Part shown: piece by piece, positions 9,136 through 16,947 of the stretch
How positions within the stretch are numbered: the stretch's first letter is position 1
Layout: every line of letters begins with the position of its first letter
Source of the DNA: Ulvibacter litoralis
GTDB taxonomy: Bacteria > Bacteroidota > Bacteroidia > Flavobacteriales > Flavobacteriaceae
Assembly (NCBI RefSeq): GCF_900102055.1
Contig: NZ_FNBA01000002.1
Location: 124,001 to 188,000, forward strand
Length of the DNA stretch: 64,000 nt
Reading direction: 5' to 3'
Notes under the pieces: model-generated
Databases searched by the model: none
Seen by the model: the letters and a program-made list of their open reading frames with translations, nothing else
Told to the model about the DNA's origin: nothing
Position numbers and translations under genes: made by a program

Positions 9136-9837
9136 TTACTTAATATTTAGAACGTCTTTCATGGTAAAGATACCTTTTTTACCAACAAGCCATTCTGAAG
9201 CAACGATTGCACCAATGGCAAATCCGTCACGAGAATGTGCTTCATGTGAAATTGAAATGGTATCAACTTCTGAAGCATACGAAACAACATGAGTACCTTT
9301 TACATCGTCGATGCGCTTGGCAGTAATTTTGATTTCATCGGTGGTTGCTTCGTCTAAAGTCCAGCTTTTCTTTTCTGAATGTTTAACAATACCTTCAGCA
9401 ATAGAAATAGCGGTTCCACTAGGGGCGTCCTTTTTTTCTGTATGATGAATCTCTTCTATAGAAACATTATAATCTTTCCACGGTTCCATCAATGTTGCTA
9501 ATTGTTCATTTAATGAAAAGAACAAATTAACGCCAACACTAAAGTTGGACGCATAGATGAAGCTTCCGTTACGTTGTTCACATAACTTTATGATTTCATC
9601 GTATTGATTCAACCAACCTGTAGTTCCTGAAACAACGGGAATACCAGCCTCTAAACAACGTTGAATATTGTTAACAGCCGCTTCAGGAGAAGAAAACTCA
9701 ATGGCAGCATCTGCCTCTGTGATATTCCCTTCCGAAGAATTACTCGTGCTTTTATATACAATAGAATGTCCCTTTTGTAAGGCTAATTTTTCAATGGTTT
9801 TACCCATTTTTCCATATCCGAGGAGTGCTATTTTCAT
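9136..9837 (-). CDS. dapB: 4-hydroxy-tetrahydrodipicolinate reductase
   Basis: 233 residues, close to bacteroidetal DapB length. It reduces hydroxytetrahydrodipicolinate with NAD(P)H in the lysine/diaminopimelate pathway. Seen: Rossmann motif GYGKMGKTIE at residue 7 and the substrate motif EIHHTEKKDAPSGTAI (about 130-146) with catalytic His and Lys. The ATG at 9837 overlaps the stop of the upstream DUF5683 gene by 4 bp, so these genes are coupled. Confidence 0.95.
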   Translation of the reverse strand: MKIALLGYGKMGKTIEKLALQKGHSIVYKSTSNSSEGNITEADAAIEFSSPEAAVNNIQRCLEAGIPVVSGTTGWLNQYDEIIKLCEQRNGSFIYASNFSVGVNLFFSLNEQLATLMEPWKDYNVSIEEIHHTEKKDAPSGTAISIAEGIVKHSEKKSWTLDEATTDEIKITAKRIDDVKGTHVVSYASEVDTISISHEAHSRDGFAIGAIVASEWLVGKKGIFTMKDVLNIK

Positions 9838-10430
9838 TTTATACGATAGGTAAAAGACAAGCCGTAATTTGCTTGTGTATGTATAGGATTAAAATCTAAA
9901 TTAGGTTGTATAGACAAATCGTCGCTGACGTTAAATTGCCTAAAATGGGCGTCTACATTGGCGTCTACAATATTTAAAAGGTAAAAAGCCACGGTGACAA
10001 TTATACTAATGTCTTTGTTTTTTTGTGCATCAATTTGTGCATCTACCAATCGATAGGTCGATATTGTTGGGGTAGTGCCAGTTCCATAAAACTCATCATC
10101 GGTAAAACCGGCAAGTCTTCTTTTGTACGCATCTCTGAAACGATCGTAATCCTTGTCATTTCTAAGGTAGAAATAAACACCGGCACCCATTCCTGCGTAC
10201 ACCAACGGTATTTTCCAGTATTTTTTATTGTATGCTTGTCCTAATCCTGGTACCACAGCCGAATAAAACGCAGCTCTTGCTGGGGCTAGAGGGTCGTATG
10301 TTTCTTTAAAAATCAAGGTATCTTGAATTACCAAACCAGAAATCTCTTTTACTTTTAGAGAATCTGCTTTTTGGGCAAAAAGAGACGTTGCCAATAAAAA
10401 GAATAGGATATATAGTGCCCTATTTCTCAC
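9834..10430 (-). CDS. DUF5683 domain protein (secreted/membrane)
   Basis: 198 residues. A signal peptide ends near residue 20 (LFFLLATSLFAQ). The DUF5683 core reads PARAAFYSAVVPGLGQAYNKKYWKIPLVY with two hydrophobic helices (about 55-95 and 140-160). Function is unknown. It overlaps parB upstream by 11 bp and dapB downstream by 4 bp, so parA-parB-DUF5683-dapB-lepB is one transcription unit, a grouping often seen in Bacteroidota. Confidence 0.85.
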   Translation of the reverse strand: MRNRALYILFFLLATSLFAQKADSLKVKEISGLVIQDTLIFKETYDPLAPARAAFYSAVVPGLGQAYNKKYWKIPLVYAGMGAGVYFYLRNDKDYDRFRDAYKRRLAGFTDDEFYGTGTTPTISTYRLVDAQIDAQKNKDISIIVTVAFYLLNIVDANVDAHFRQFNVSDDLSIQPNLDFNPIHTQANYGLSFTYRIK

Positions 10431-11322
10431 CTTTAATAAGCTTCAGAATACGTTGGAAATCTTCTTTATTTTTGAAAGGAACTACTAATTGTCCTTTACC
10501 AGAAGTGGTAACTTTAACATCAACTTTACTATCAAAAAGGGTAGAAAGTTCTGTTTTTCCTTCTTTTGCGAATGAAGGGATTGATTTTTTAGCAGGTGAA
10601 GCCGCTTTACCGGTGTCAGCTTTGTAGTTTCTTACAATAGCTTCAGTATCACGAACCGAAAGGTTGTTGGTAACAATTTTTTCGTAAATATCTAACTGAT
10701 CGGTGGGGTCGTCTACGTTGATTAAAGCCCTTCCGTGACCCATCGATATAAAGCCATCGCGCATTCCAGTTTGGATAATCGGATCTAGTTTTAAAAGACG
10801 GAGGTAATTGGCAATTGTAGAACGGTTTTTACCTACACGATCGCTCAATTCTTCTTGAGTAACTTGAATTTCTTCAATAAGACGTTGGTAGGATAGCGCA
10901 ATTTCGATAGGATCTAAGTCTTGACGTTGAATGTTTTCCACCAAAGCCATTTCTAACGATTCTTGATCGTTTGCAATTCGAATATAGGCTGGAATGGTTT
11001 CCAAACCTATTAATTTGGAGGCTCGGAAACGACGTTCACCACTTACCAGTTGGTAGGTGTTGAAATTTAATTTACGAACAGTTATAGGTTGTATTACTCC
11101 TAATTCACGAATAGAAGATGCTAATTCGCGAAGCGATTCTTCATTAAAACTTGTTCTTGGCTGAAAAGGATTTACTTCAATCGAACTGAGATCTAGCTCA
11201 ACAATACTTCCTACTACCTTGTCTGCATTCTTGTCGTCTACAGATTTTATATCATTGGAAGGATCTTTCAATAATGCTGAAAGACCACGACCTAAAGCTT
11301 GTTTTTTTGTCGCTTTCGCCAT
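10420..11322 (-). CDS. parB: Chromosome partitioning protein ParB
   Basis: 300 residues. The CTPase/N-terminal domain shows NPFQPRTSFNEESLREL (about 52), IRELGVIQPITVR and the C-box SGERRFRASK (about 94). The helix-turn-helix lies near residues 140-165 (VTQEELSDRVGKNRSTIANY). ParB loads on parS sites and organises the origin with ParA. No CACGTG-centred parS-like site was found near the gene. It follows parA after 6 bp. Confidence 0.95.
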   Translation of the reverse strand: MAKATKKQALGRGLSALLKDPSNDIKSVDDKNADKVVGSIVELDLSSIEVNPFQPRTSFNEESLRELASSIRELGVIQPITVRKLNFNTYQLVSGERRFRASKLIGLETIPAYIRIANDQESLEMALVENIQRQDLDPIEIALSYQRLIEEIQVTQEELSDRVGKNRSTIANYLRLLKLDPIIQTGMRDGFISMGHGRALINVDDPTDQLDIYEKIVTNNLSVRDTEAIVRNYKADTGKAASPAKKSIPSFAKEGKTELSTLFDSKVDVKVTTSGKGQLVVPFKNKEDFQRILKLIKGEK

Positions 11323-11328
11323 CTACTC

Positions 11329-12093
11329 CTACTTGTTTTTCTGAATTAATTCTTGCGCCAAACTTAAGTAATTATTAGCACCTGTGCTACCTGCGTCGTA
11401 ACTAATAATACTTTCTCCATAACTTGGAGCTTCACTTAAACGTACATTTCGCTGAATGATTGTTTTAAAAACCATTTCTGAAAAATGTTTCTTTACTTCT
11501 TCAACGACTTGATTCGATAAACGCAATCTAGAGTCGTACATGGTTAGTAATAATCCTTCAATATCAAGTTCGGGATTGTGTATTTTTTGAACACTTTTAA
11601 TAGTGTTTAATAATTTTCCAAGTCCTTCTAATGCAAAGTACTCACACTGAATAGGAATTATAACAGAGTTTGCGGCAGTTAATGCATTAAGTGTTAACAG
11701 CCCTAATGAAGGAGCACAATCTATTAAAATATAGTCGTAATCTTTAGCTAGCCCTTCAATTGCTTTTTTTAGCATGTACTCTCTATTCTCCTTGTCTACC
11801 AATTCAATTTCGATAGCGACAAGGTCGATATGCGCAGGAATAAGGTCTACATTAGGAGATGTTGTAGCTACGATAGTGTCTTTAGGATCGATCGTGTGCT
11901 CAAGCACTTGATAGGATCCTGCCTCAACTTCTTCAACATTAATACCCAGTCCAGATGTAGCATTGGCTTGGGGATCTGCATCAATTAATAATACCTTCTT
12001 TTCTAAAACCCCTAGGGAAGCGGCTAAATTAACTGAGGTCGTTGTTTTTCCAACGCCTCCTTTTTGATTTGCAATAGCAATGATTTTGCCCAT
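11329..12093 (-). CDS. parA: Chromosome partitioning ATPase ParA (Soj)
   Basis: 254 residues. Deviant Walker A NQKGGVGKTTTSVNLA at residue 9, Walker B IDCAPSLGLLTLNAL near 125 and A-prime motif LLIDADPQANATSGLG near 35. It is a dimeric ATPase that moves ParB-bound origins. It is the first gene of the parA-parB-dapB-lepB run, and 255 bp of noncoding DNA lies upstream. Confidence 0.96.
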   Translation of the reverse strand: MGKIIAIANQKGGVGKTTTSVNLAASLGVLEKKVLLIDADPQANATSGLGINVEEVEAGSYQVLEHTIDPKDTIVATTSPNVDLIPAHIDLVAIEIELVDKENREYMLKKAIEGLAKDYDYILIDCAPSLGLLTLNALTAANSVIIPIQCEYFALEGLGKLLNTIKSVQKIHNPELDIEGLLLTMYDSRLRLSNQVVEEVKKHFSEMVFKTIIQRNVRLSEAPSYGESIISYDAGSTGANNYLSLAQELIQKNK

Positions 12094-12262
12094 TAATTTC
12101 TTCTAAAATTAAGAGTTAAAAATACGATTATTTATGCGGTTTGAAAATGAATTTTGTTAACAGAAAATCAACAAAATTATAAGCAATTTTTAATTTCATA
12201 AAAAGAATCAACACTTTGAAACTTATGTTGTTATTGTTGCTGTGAGCGCATGGTGTACAAAA

Positions 12263-12309
12263 AAACAGGCAAATGAAACCTATGCTTGGGTATTCAATGT
12301 TGCCTGTTT
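12263..12309 (-). terminator. Rho-independent terminator of the SDR gene
   Basis: Arms AAACAGGCAA (12263-12272) and TTGCCTGTTT (12300-12309) pair perfectly. On the minus strand the stem is followed by a run of T. The 27-nt loop is long. It lies downstream of the SDR stop at 12349. Confidence 0.6.
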
Positions 12310-12348
12310 ATGAACAAAAAATGATTCAAAAAAGAATCAAATTAATTG

Positions 12349-13230
12349 CTATTTATTCTTTTTTGAGCGAATCATAGCTTCAAGCATGTCCCACATTTGT
12401 TCTGGTACTTCTTCTAATAAATTCATTTGTCCGGCACCTTTTAACCATTCGCCACCATCAATTACAATAACTTCACCATTTATATAAGCCGAAAAGTCTG
12501 ATACCAAATATGCAGCCAAATTTGCCAATTCTTGATGTTCTCCAACACGTTTTAAAGGTACTTTTTTTGCGGCATCAAACTTTTCTTTTAAATCGCCAGG
12601 CAATAATCGATCCCATGCACCTTTGGTAGGAAAAGGACCTGGAGCAATGGCATTAAAACGCATTCCGTATTTTGCCCATTCTACAGCGAGTGATCTTGTA
12701 AGTGCTAATACTCCCGCTTTTGCGGTAGCACTTGGAACCACATATGCAGAACCTGTAAAGGCATAGGTTGTCACTATATTAAGTACAGTTTTATTGGTTT
12801 CTTTTTTATCAATCCAATGCTTCCCGAAGGCAAGCGTACAGTTTTTTGTTCCCTTTAATACTATGTCTATAACGGTATCGAAGGCATTTGCTGAAAGACG
12901 CTCGGTAGGTGAAATAAAATTACCCGCTGCATTATTTAGTAATACATCAACACTGCCAAAAGCTTCAACGGAAGCAGCAACCAAAGCTTCAACTTCATCG
13001 TAATTTCGAACATCACATTGAACAGGAAGTACCTTTCCGCCAGTTTGTGCTTCTAGTTCTGTTTTAACGGCTTGTAGTTTTTCTATATTTCTTGAGGTTA
13101 TCACCACATTAGCACCCAATTCAAGGAAGTACGTCGTCATCGATTTTCCCAAACCACTTCCACCACCAGTTACTACAATCGTTTTCCCTTTTAACGCATC
13201 ATCGCGTAACATTTTTGCTTTAAAATTCAT
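12349..13230 (-). CDS. SDR family oxidoreductase (2,4-dienoyl-CoA reductase-like)
   Basis: 293 residues. Classical SDR motifs: TGGGSGLGKS (cofactor binding, about 21), NNAAG (about 98) and PSATAKAGV in the active-site region near 167-175. The usual YxxxK appears as a Pro/Ser/Ala variant (VPSATAK): the Lys is kept but the Tyr is replaced, as in 2,4-dienoyl-CoA reductases of the DECR type. Role is probably in unsaturated fatty acid oxidation. It is a single gene, divergent from the alginate locus. Confidence 0.85.
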   Translation of the reverse strand: MNFKAKMLRDDALKGKTIVVTGGGSGLGKSMTTYFLELGANVVITSRNIEKLQAVKTELEAQTGGKVLPVQCDVRNYDEVEALVAASVEAFGSVDVLLNNAAGNFISPTERLSANAFDTVIDIVLKGTKNCTLAFGKHWIDKKETNKTVLNIVTTYAFTGSAYVVPSATAKAGVLALTRSLAVEWAKYGMRFNAIAPGPFPTKGAWDRLLPGDLKEKFDAAKKVPLKRVGEHQELANLAAYLVSDFSAYINGEVIVIDGGEWLKGAGQMNLLEEVPEQMWDMLEAMIRSKKNK

Positions 13231-13300
13231 TTTAAATAATTTTTAGTAAAAGTACAGAATACTCTTCAAAGTGCTATGCTTGCATAGTAAATATTTGGCG

Positions 13301-13312
13301 TTGGTAAACCTA
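13301..13312. promoter_or_regulatory. Partial GntR-type operator upstream of PL6
   Basis: TTGGTAAACCTA matches TTGGTWWACCAA at 10 of 12 positions. It lies 165 bp upstream of the tandem operators before the PL6 gene. A weaker relative (TTGGTTTACGTT) is at 13372. They may be accessory sites, or chance. Confidence 0.35.
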
Positions 13313-13424
13313 TTTAATCTATTTTTATGACGTTACATTTGATATTCAGCGCTTTGCGAAGGATTTAAACGTTGGTTTACGTTTTCTGAAACATCATTTT
13401 TTTAAAACTTTGATTGATGAAAAT

Positions 13425-13454
13425 TTGTGTCGCACCTAATTATGTTTATATTTG
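13425..13454 (+). promoter_or_regulatory. Promoter of the PL6-PL7 operon
   Basis: A -33 TTG at 13425-13427 and an exact -7 TATATTTG at 13447-13454 are separated by 19 bp, the spacing preferred in Bacteroidota. The tandem operators begin 11 bp downstream, over the expected transcription start. Confidence 0.75.
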
Positions 13455-13465
13455 AGATTATTAAA

Positions 13466-13490
13466 TTGGTTTACCAGTTTGGTTTACCAA
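13466..13490. promoter_or_regulatory. Tandem GntR-type operators before PL6
   Basis: Two palindromes, TTGGTTTACCAG (13466-13477) and TTGGTTTACCAA (13479-13490), are separated by one base, giving 13 bp between centres. The same arrangement recurs before PL17 and susC. The core resembles FadR-subfamily operators such as UxuR/ExuR sites (TTGGTATACCAA), which fits the GntR/FCD gene at 30371. Confidence 0.8.
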
Positions 13491-13542
13491 TCATTTGCGA
13501 GATTCATTTAACGGCCTTTTTGGTTTAAAGTTACTACCTCAT

Positions 13543-15852
13543 ATGAAAAAAATACTGTCAATTATATGTTTGTTTTTTTTGTTTTCAGCTTGTAATGAGA
13601 CAAAATCTATTAGTACTATAAAAGTTTCAACAATAGAAGAATTAAACAAAGCTATTAATGAATCTACCCCTGGAGACAACATTGTTTTAGCCAATGGTAT
13701 TTGGAAAGATGTTGAAATAAAATTTACAGGTAAAGGGACCAAAGACAATCCTATAACTATTAAGGCAGAAACCGAAGGAAAAGTTTTTATTGAAGGTGTT
13801 TCAAATCTAGCTTTTGGGGGTGAATATTTAGAGGTTAGTGGTTTACATTTTAGAAATGGATATTCTCCTTCTGAAAATGTAATCGCTTTCAGAATCGATG
13901 AAAATACAATAGCAAATAACTGTAAAGTGACAAACTGTGTTATTGTAGATTTTAATAAACTACAACGGGACGACGATGATCTTTGGGTGCAGTTCTACGG
14001 AAGATACAACGAGTTGAGTAATTGTTATCTCGCTGGAAAAACAAACGGAGGACCAACAGTTAGAGTGGATTTAAAAGGGGTTCAAAGTATTAAAAATTAC
14101 CATAAAATTATAAATAACCATTTCGGCCCTCGACCTAGAAAGGGTGGAGCAAGAGGAGAAACTATTCAGTTGGGAAGTAGCTTTACATCTATGAGTCCAA
14201 GTAATACAACAATTGCGAACAATTTATTTGAGGAGTGTAATGGGGAAGTAGAAATAATTTCTAGTAAAACAAATTTTAATGAGATTAGAAATAATGTGTT
14301 TTATAAGAGTGAAGGTTCTGTAGTTACCCGTCATGGAAATTACGTGACTATTGATGGTAATTATTTTATTGGTGATGGCGTAAATGAGCAATATGGCGGA
14401 ATCAGAATTATAAATACTGGACATTGGGTTACCAATAATTATTTTTTCAATTTAAAAGGAAAAAGCTTTAGAAGTCCGTTGGCAGTTATGAATGGAATTC
14501 CAAAATCACCCTTAAATCGTTACAATCAAGTAACAGATGTAGTGGTTGCGTATAATACCTATGTAAACTGTAGTGCGCCTTGGCAATTTGGTGTAGGACA
14601 AAATATTGCACAAGCAGATGTGTTGCCTAAATCAGAAATCCGTTCGGCAAGAGCCATTAGAACTACTGTTGCGAATAACGTTGTATATAATGAAAAAGGT
14701 TTAGAACATATTGTTATTGAAAATGACAAAGCAGACGGCGTAACGTTCAAAAATAATATAGTAGATAATCAAGGGGTGAATTTTAAGGACTTTGACGGCG
14801 GAATTATCCCAGCCTCTTTAGAGTTGAAAAAGATAGCAGATAACATTTTAATACCGACAGGTGTTCCTAATGATGTGGAAGCTTATCATGGTTTTGATTT
14901 CAATACGATTGAAAGAGATTTATTCGGAAACTCCAGAAAAGACAGTAAGACTATTGGTGCTGTTGTAGGTGTCGATGTTGTTGATCCGGCTATTTTAGAT
15001 ACATCCAAATATGGAGCTTCTTGGTTCTCTAGCGAAATTGAAACTACAGCTCCAGTAACGCATACAGTAACGAAGGCGGAAGAATTACAAACTAAAATAG
15101 CTGCTGCCAATAATGGCGATATTATTGCTGTGGCGGACGGTGTTTATGAAATTTCAAAATCTTTAGTAATTAATAAAACACTTACAATTCAGTCGGAAGG
15201 TACAGCACAACTTGTCTTTTCTGGAGCATCTGACACTCCATTATTTTCTTTACAACCTAAAGGAAAATTGACAGTACATAAGATGATCTTAAAAGGAAAT
15301 GCTTCAAATTATGCCTTTGCAAGTTTAAAAGAGAATATGTCGAATCATTTTGGTTTAGAAGTTATAGATTCTGAAATCAGCAATTTTAATTATGTGTTAC
15401 GAGTGTATAAACAATCCTATTCAGAAGAAATTACATTTAAAAATACATCTATTGCAGACTGCGAAAATGGCATCGAATTATCTGAAGAAACAAACGATAG
15501 AGGAGATTATAATACAGAATATTTAACCATAGATAATTGTGATTTCAACAACGTAAAACAAAATGTTGTAGACTATTACAGAGGGGGGTATGATGAATCT
15601 ACAATTGGAGGAAATCTTTTAGTCTCTAACAACACATTCACAAATTGCGGTGCAAAAGAGAAAAACAAAAGACTCTTAAATCACAATGGTATTGTGAATG
15701 TGAATATCACTAAAAATACCTTCAAAAATAATCCTGTTGAGTTTGTTTCTATTTTATGGGGCGCAAAAAATAATGTAGAGTCTGATAATACTCTAGTTAA
15801 TTCAGGGCAGATTAAAACGGAAGAAAATTTAGTGATGACATTGATGTATTAA
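13543..15852 (+). CDS. PL6 family alginate lyase, two-domain lipoprotein
   Basis: 769 residues from ATG 13543; a TTG 48 bp upstream is open, but the ATG gives a clean lipoprotein signal (MKKILSIICLFFLFSACNE). Two parallel beta-helices are seen: an N-terminal chondroitinase-B-like catalytic one (about 20-480) and a second from about 500. Catalytic features of PL6 appear near residues 235-260: NGEVEIISSKT with Ca-binding Glu residues and the Lys base, and TRHGNY with the Arg acid. PL6 lyases split alginate by beta-elimination, often at MG or poly-G. The arrangement resembles AlyGC-type two-domain enzymes. First gene of its operon, under the tandem operators. Confidence 0.92.
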   Translation: MKKILSIICLFFLFSACNETKSISTIKVSTIEELNKAINESTPGDNIVLANGIWKDVEIKFTGKGTKDNPITIKAETEGKVFIEGVSNLAFGGEYLEVSGLHFRNGYSPSENVIAFRIDENTIANNCKVTNCVIVDFNKLQRDDDDLWVQFYGRYNELSNCYLAGKTNGGPTVRVDLKGVQSIKNYHKIINNHFGPRPRKGGARGETIQLGSSFTSMSPSNTTIANNLFEECNGEVEIISSKTNFNEIRNNVFYKSEGSVVTRHGNYVTIDGNYFIGDGVNEQYGGIRIINTGHWVTNNYFFNLKGKSFRSPLAVMNGIPKSPLNRYNQVTDVVVAYNTYVNCSAPWQFGVGQNIAQADVLPKSEIRSARAIRTTVANNVVYNEKGLEHIVIENDKADGVTFKNNIVDNQGVNFKDFDGGIIPASLELKKIADNILIPTGVPNDVEAYHGFDFNTIERDLFGNSRKDSKTIGAVVGVDVVDPAILDTSKYGASWFSSEIETTAPVTHTVTKAEELQTKIAAANNGDIIAVADGVYEISKSLVINKTLTIQSEGTAQLVFSGASDTPLFSLQPKGKLTVHKMILKGNASNYAFASLKENMSNHFGLEVIDSEISNFNYVLRVYKQSYSEEITFKNTSIADCENGIELSEETNDRGDYNTEYLTIDNCDFNNVKQNVVDYYRGGYDESTIGGNLLVSNNTFTNCGAKEKNKRLLNHNGIVNVNITKNTFKNNPVEFVSILWGAKNNVESDNTLVNSGQIKTEENLVMTLMY

Positions 15853-15903
15853 TTATTTCCTGCGCAGGTTGGAATCTTATAAAATGTAATAAAATCCCTT
15901 AAA

Positions 15904-16935
15904 ATGAAAAAAACGCTAATCATTATAATCATAATTTTTACAGCTTTTGCATGTAAAAATACTTCTAAAGATGCTTCAGGTACGGCTGTTCAAGTTGAAA
16001 ATGAAAGTGTTTCTGAAACAAAATTTCCTAGTGATGTTATTCCGTTTATGGACAAATGGAAAATTCTTTTGGGAGATGGTACACATTTAGAAGATTTAAT
16101 GAATTATGAGAAAAAAGATTTTTTCTATGTTGAAAATGAAGGAGATACGGATTGGGTAGTGTATAAAACACCAAATTCAGGTATTACATCAAAAACATCA
16201 AGTAATACAAGGACTGAGTTAGGCGAAAAAAAACATTGGATTCCTGAAGAAGGAGGTAAACTAACAGGAACTCTTAAGGTACAACATGTGTCAACTACAG
16301 GACATGCAAATGTTGCGTCTTCTTATTCTGTTGTTGTGGGGCAAATTCATAGCGACGAAGGACACGAAAACGAACCTCTTAAAATATTTTATAAAAAATT
16401 TCCAGGGCATACAAAAGGTTCTGTTTTTTGGAATTACGAAATTAATACAGAAGGCGATAACTCTGGAAGATGGGATTATTCTACTCCCGTTTGGGGGTAC
16501 GATTTTTCGGTTGTTGGTGATGATGAAACTACTAGTCCTGCGGAACCAAAAGACGGTATTGCATTGGGCGAAGCGTTTAGTTACGAAGTAAATGTATACA
16601 ATGGTATTATGTATTTAACTTTTAAAAGTGAAGGACACGAAACGATAAAATTCACTAAAAACTTATTGAAATCAGATTTTTCAACAAAGAAGGGTATTCC
16701 GCAACAGATTATTGACGTGTATGCATCAAGACGAACTGTAGGTGTAGAAAGAGAAATTGCGTATGCAGGTGAAATTAATTATTTCAAACAGGGCGCTTAT
16801 AACCAAGCGAACGGAAAATCAACGAAGTCGGAAATCTATGGAGGGGATATAGCAAAGCAATATGCAAATGGAAGTTATGCAGAAGTTTGGTTTAAAGAAG
16901 CAACAGTAGGTCCAGGAACCGATCCTAATTTATAA
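15904..16935 (+). CDS. PL7 family alginate lyase (lipoprotein), copy 1
   Basis: 343 residues. Lipoprotein signal MKKTLIIIIIIFTAFACKN with Cys at 17. The alginate_lyase2 jelly roll shows all three PL7 signatures: NTRTELGE (about 101), VVGQIHSDE (about 146) and YFKQGAYNQ (about 295). It probably acts at the cell surface or in the periplasm on alginate oligomers or polymer. It is 51 bp after PL6 and is a paralogue of the PL7 at 20174, with a 35-nt identical run inside both genes. Confidence 0.93.
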   Translation: MKKTLIIIIIIFTAFACKNTSKDASGTAVQVENESVSETKFPSDVIPFMDKWKILLGDGTHLEDLMNYEKKDFFYVENEGDTDWVVYKTPNSGITSKTSSNTRTELGEKKHWIPEEGGKLTGTLKVQHVSTTGHANVASSYSVVVGQIHSDEGHENEPLKIFYKKFPGHTKGSVFWNYEINTEGDNSGRWDYSTPVWGYDFSVVGDDETTSPAEPKDGIALGEAFSYEVNVYNGIMYLTFKSEGHETIKFTKNLLKSDFSTKKGIPQQIIDVYASRRTVGVEREIAYAGEINYFKQGAYNQANGKSTKSEIYGGDIAKQYANGSYAEVWFKEATVGPGTDPNL

Positions 16936-16947
16936 AGCAAGATAATA

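Noticed and set aside
13495-13542. TTG start of PL6 with 16 extra residues
   Set aside because: The ATG at 13543 gives a proper lipoprotein signal; the extension would spoil it.
15859-15868. GC-rich palindrome CCTGCGCAGG between PL6 and PL7
   Set aside because: Ten bases only, no T run and no second copy; too little to call a terminator or operator.
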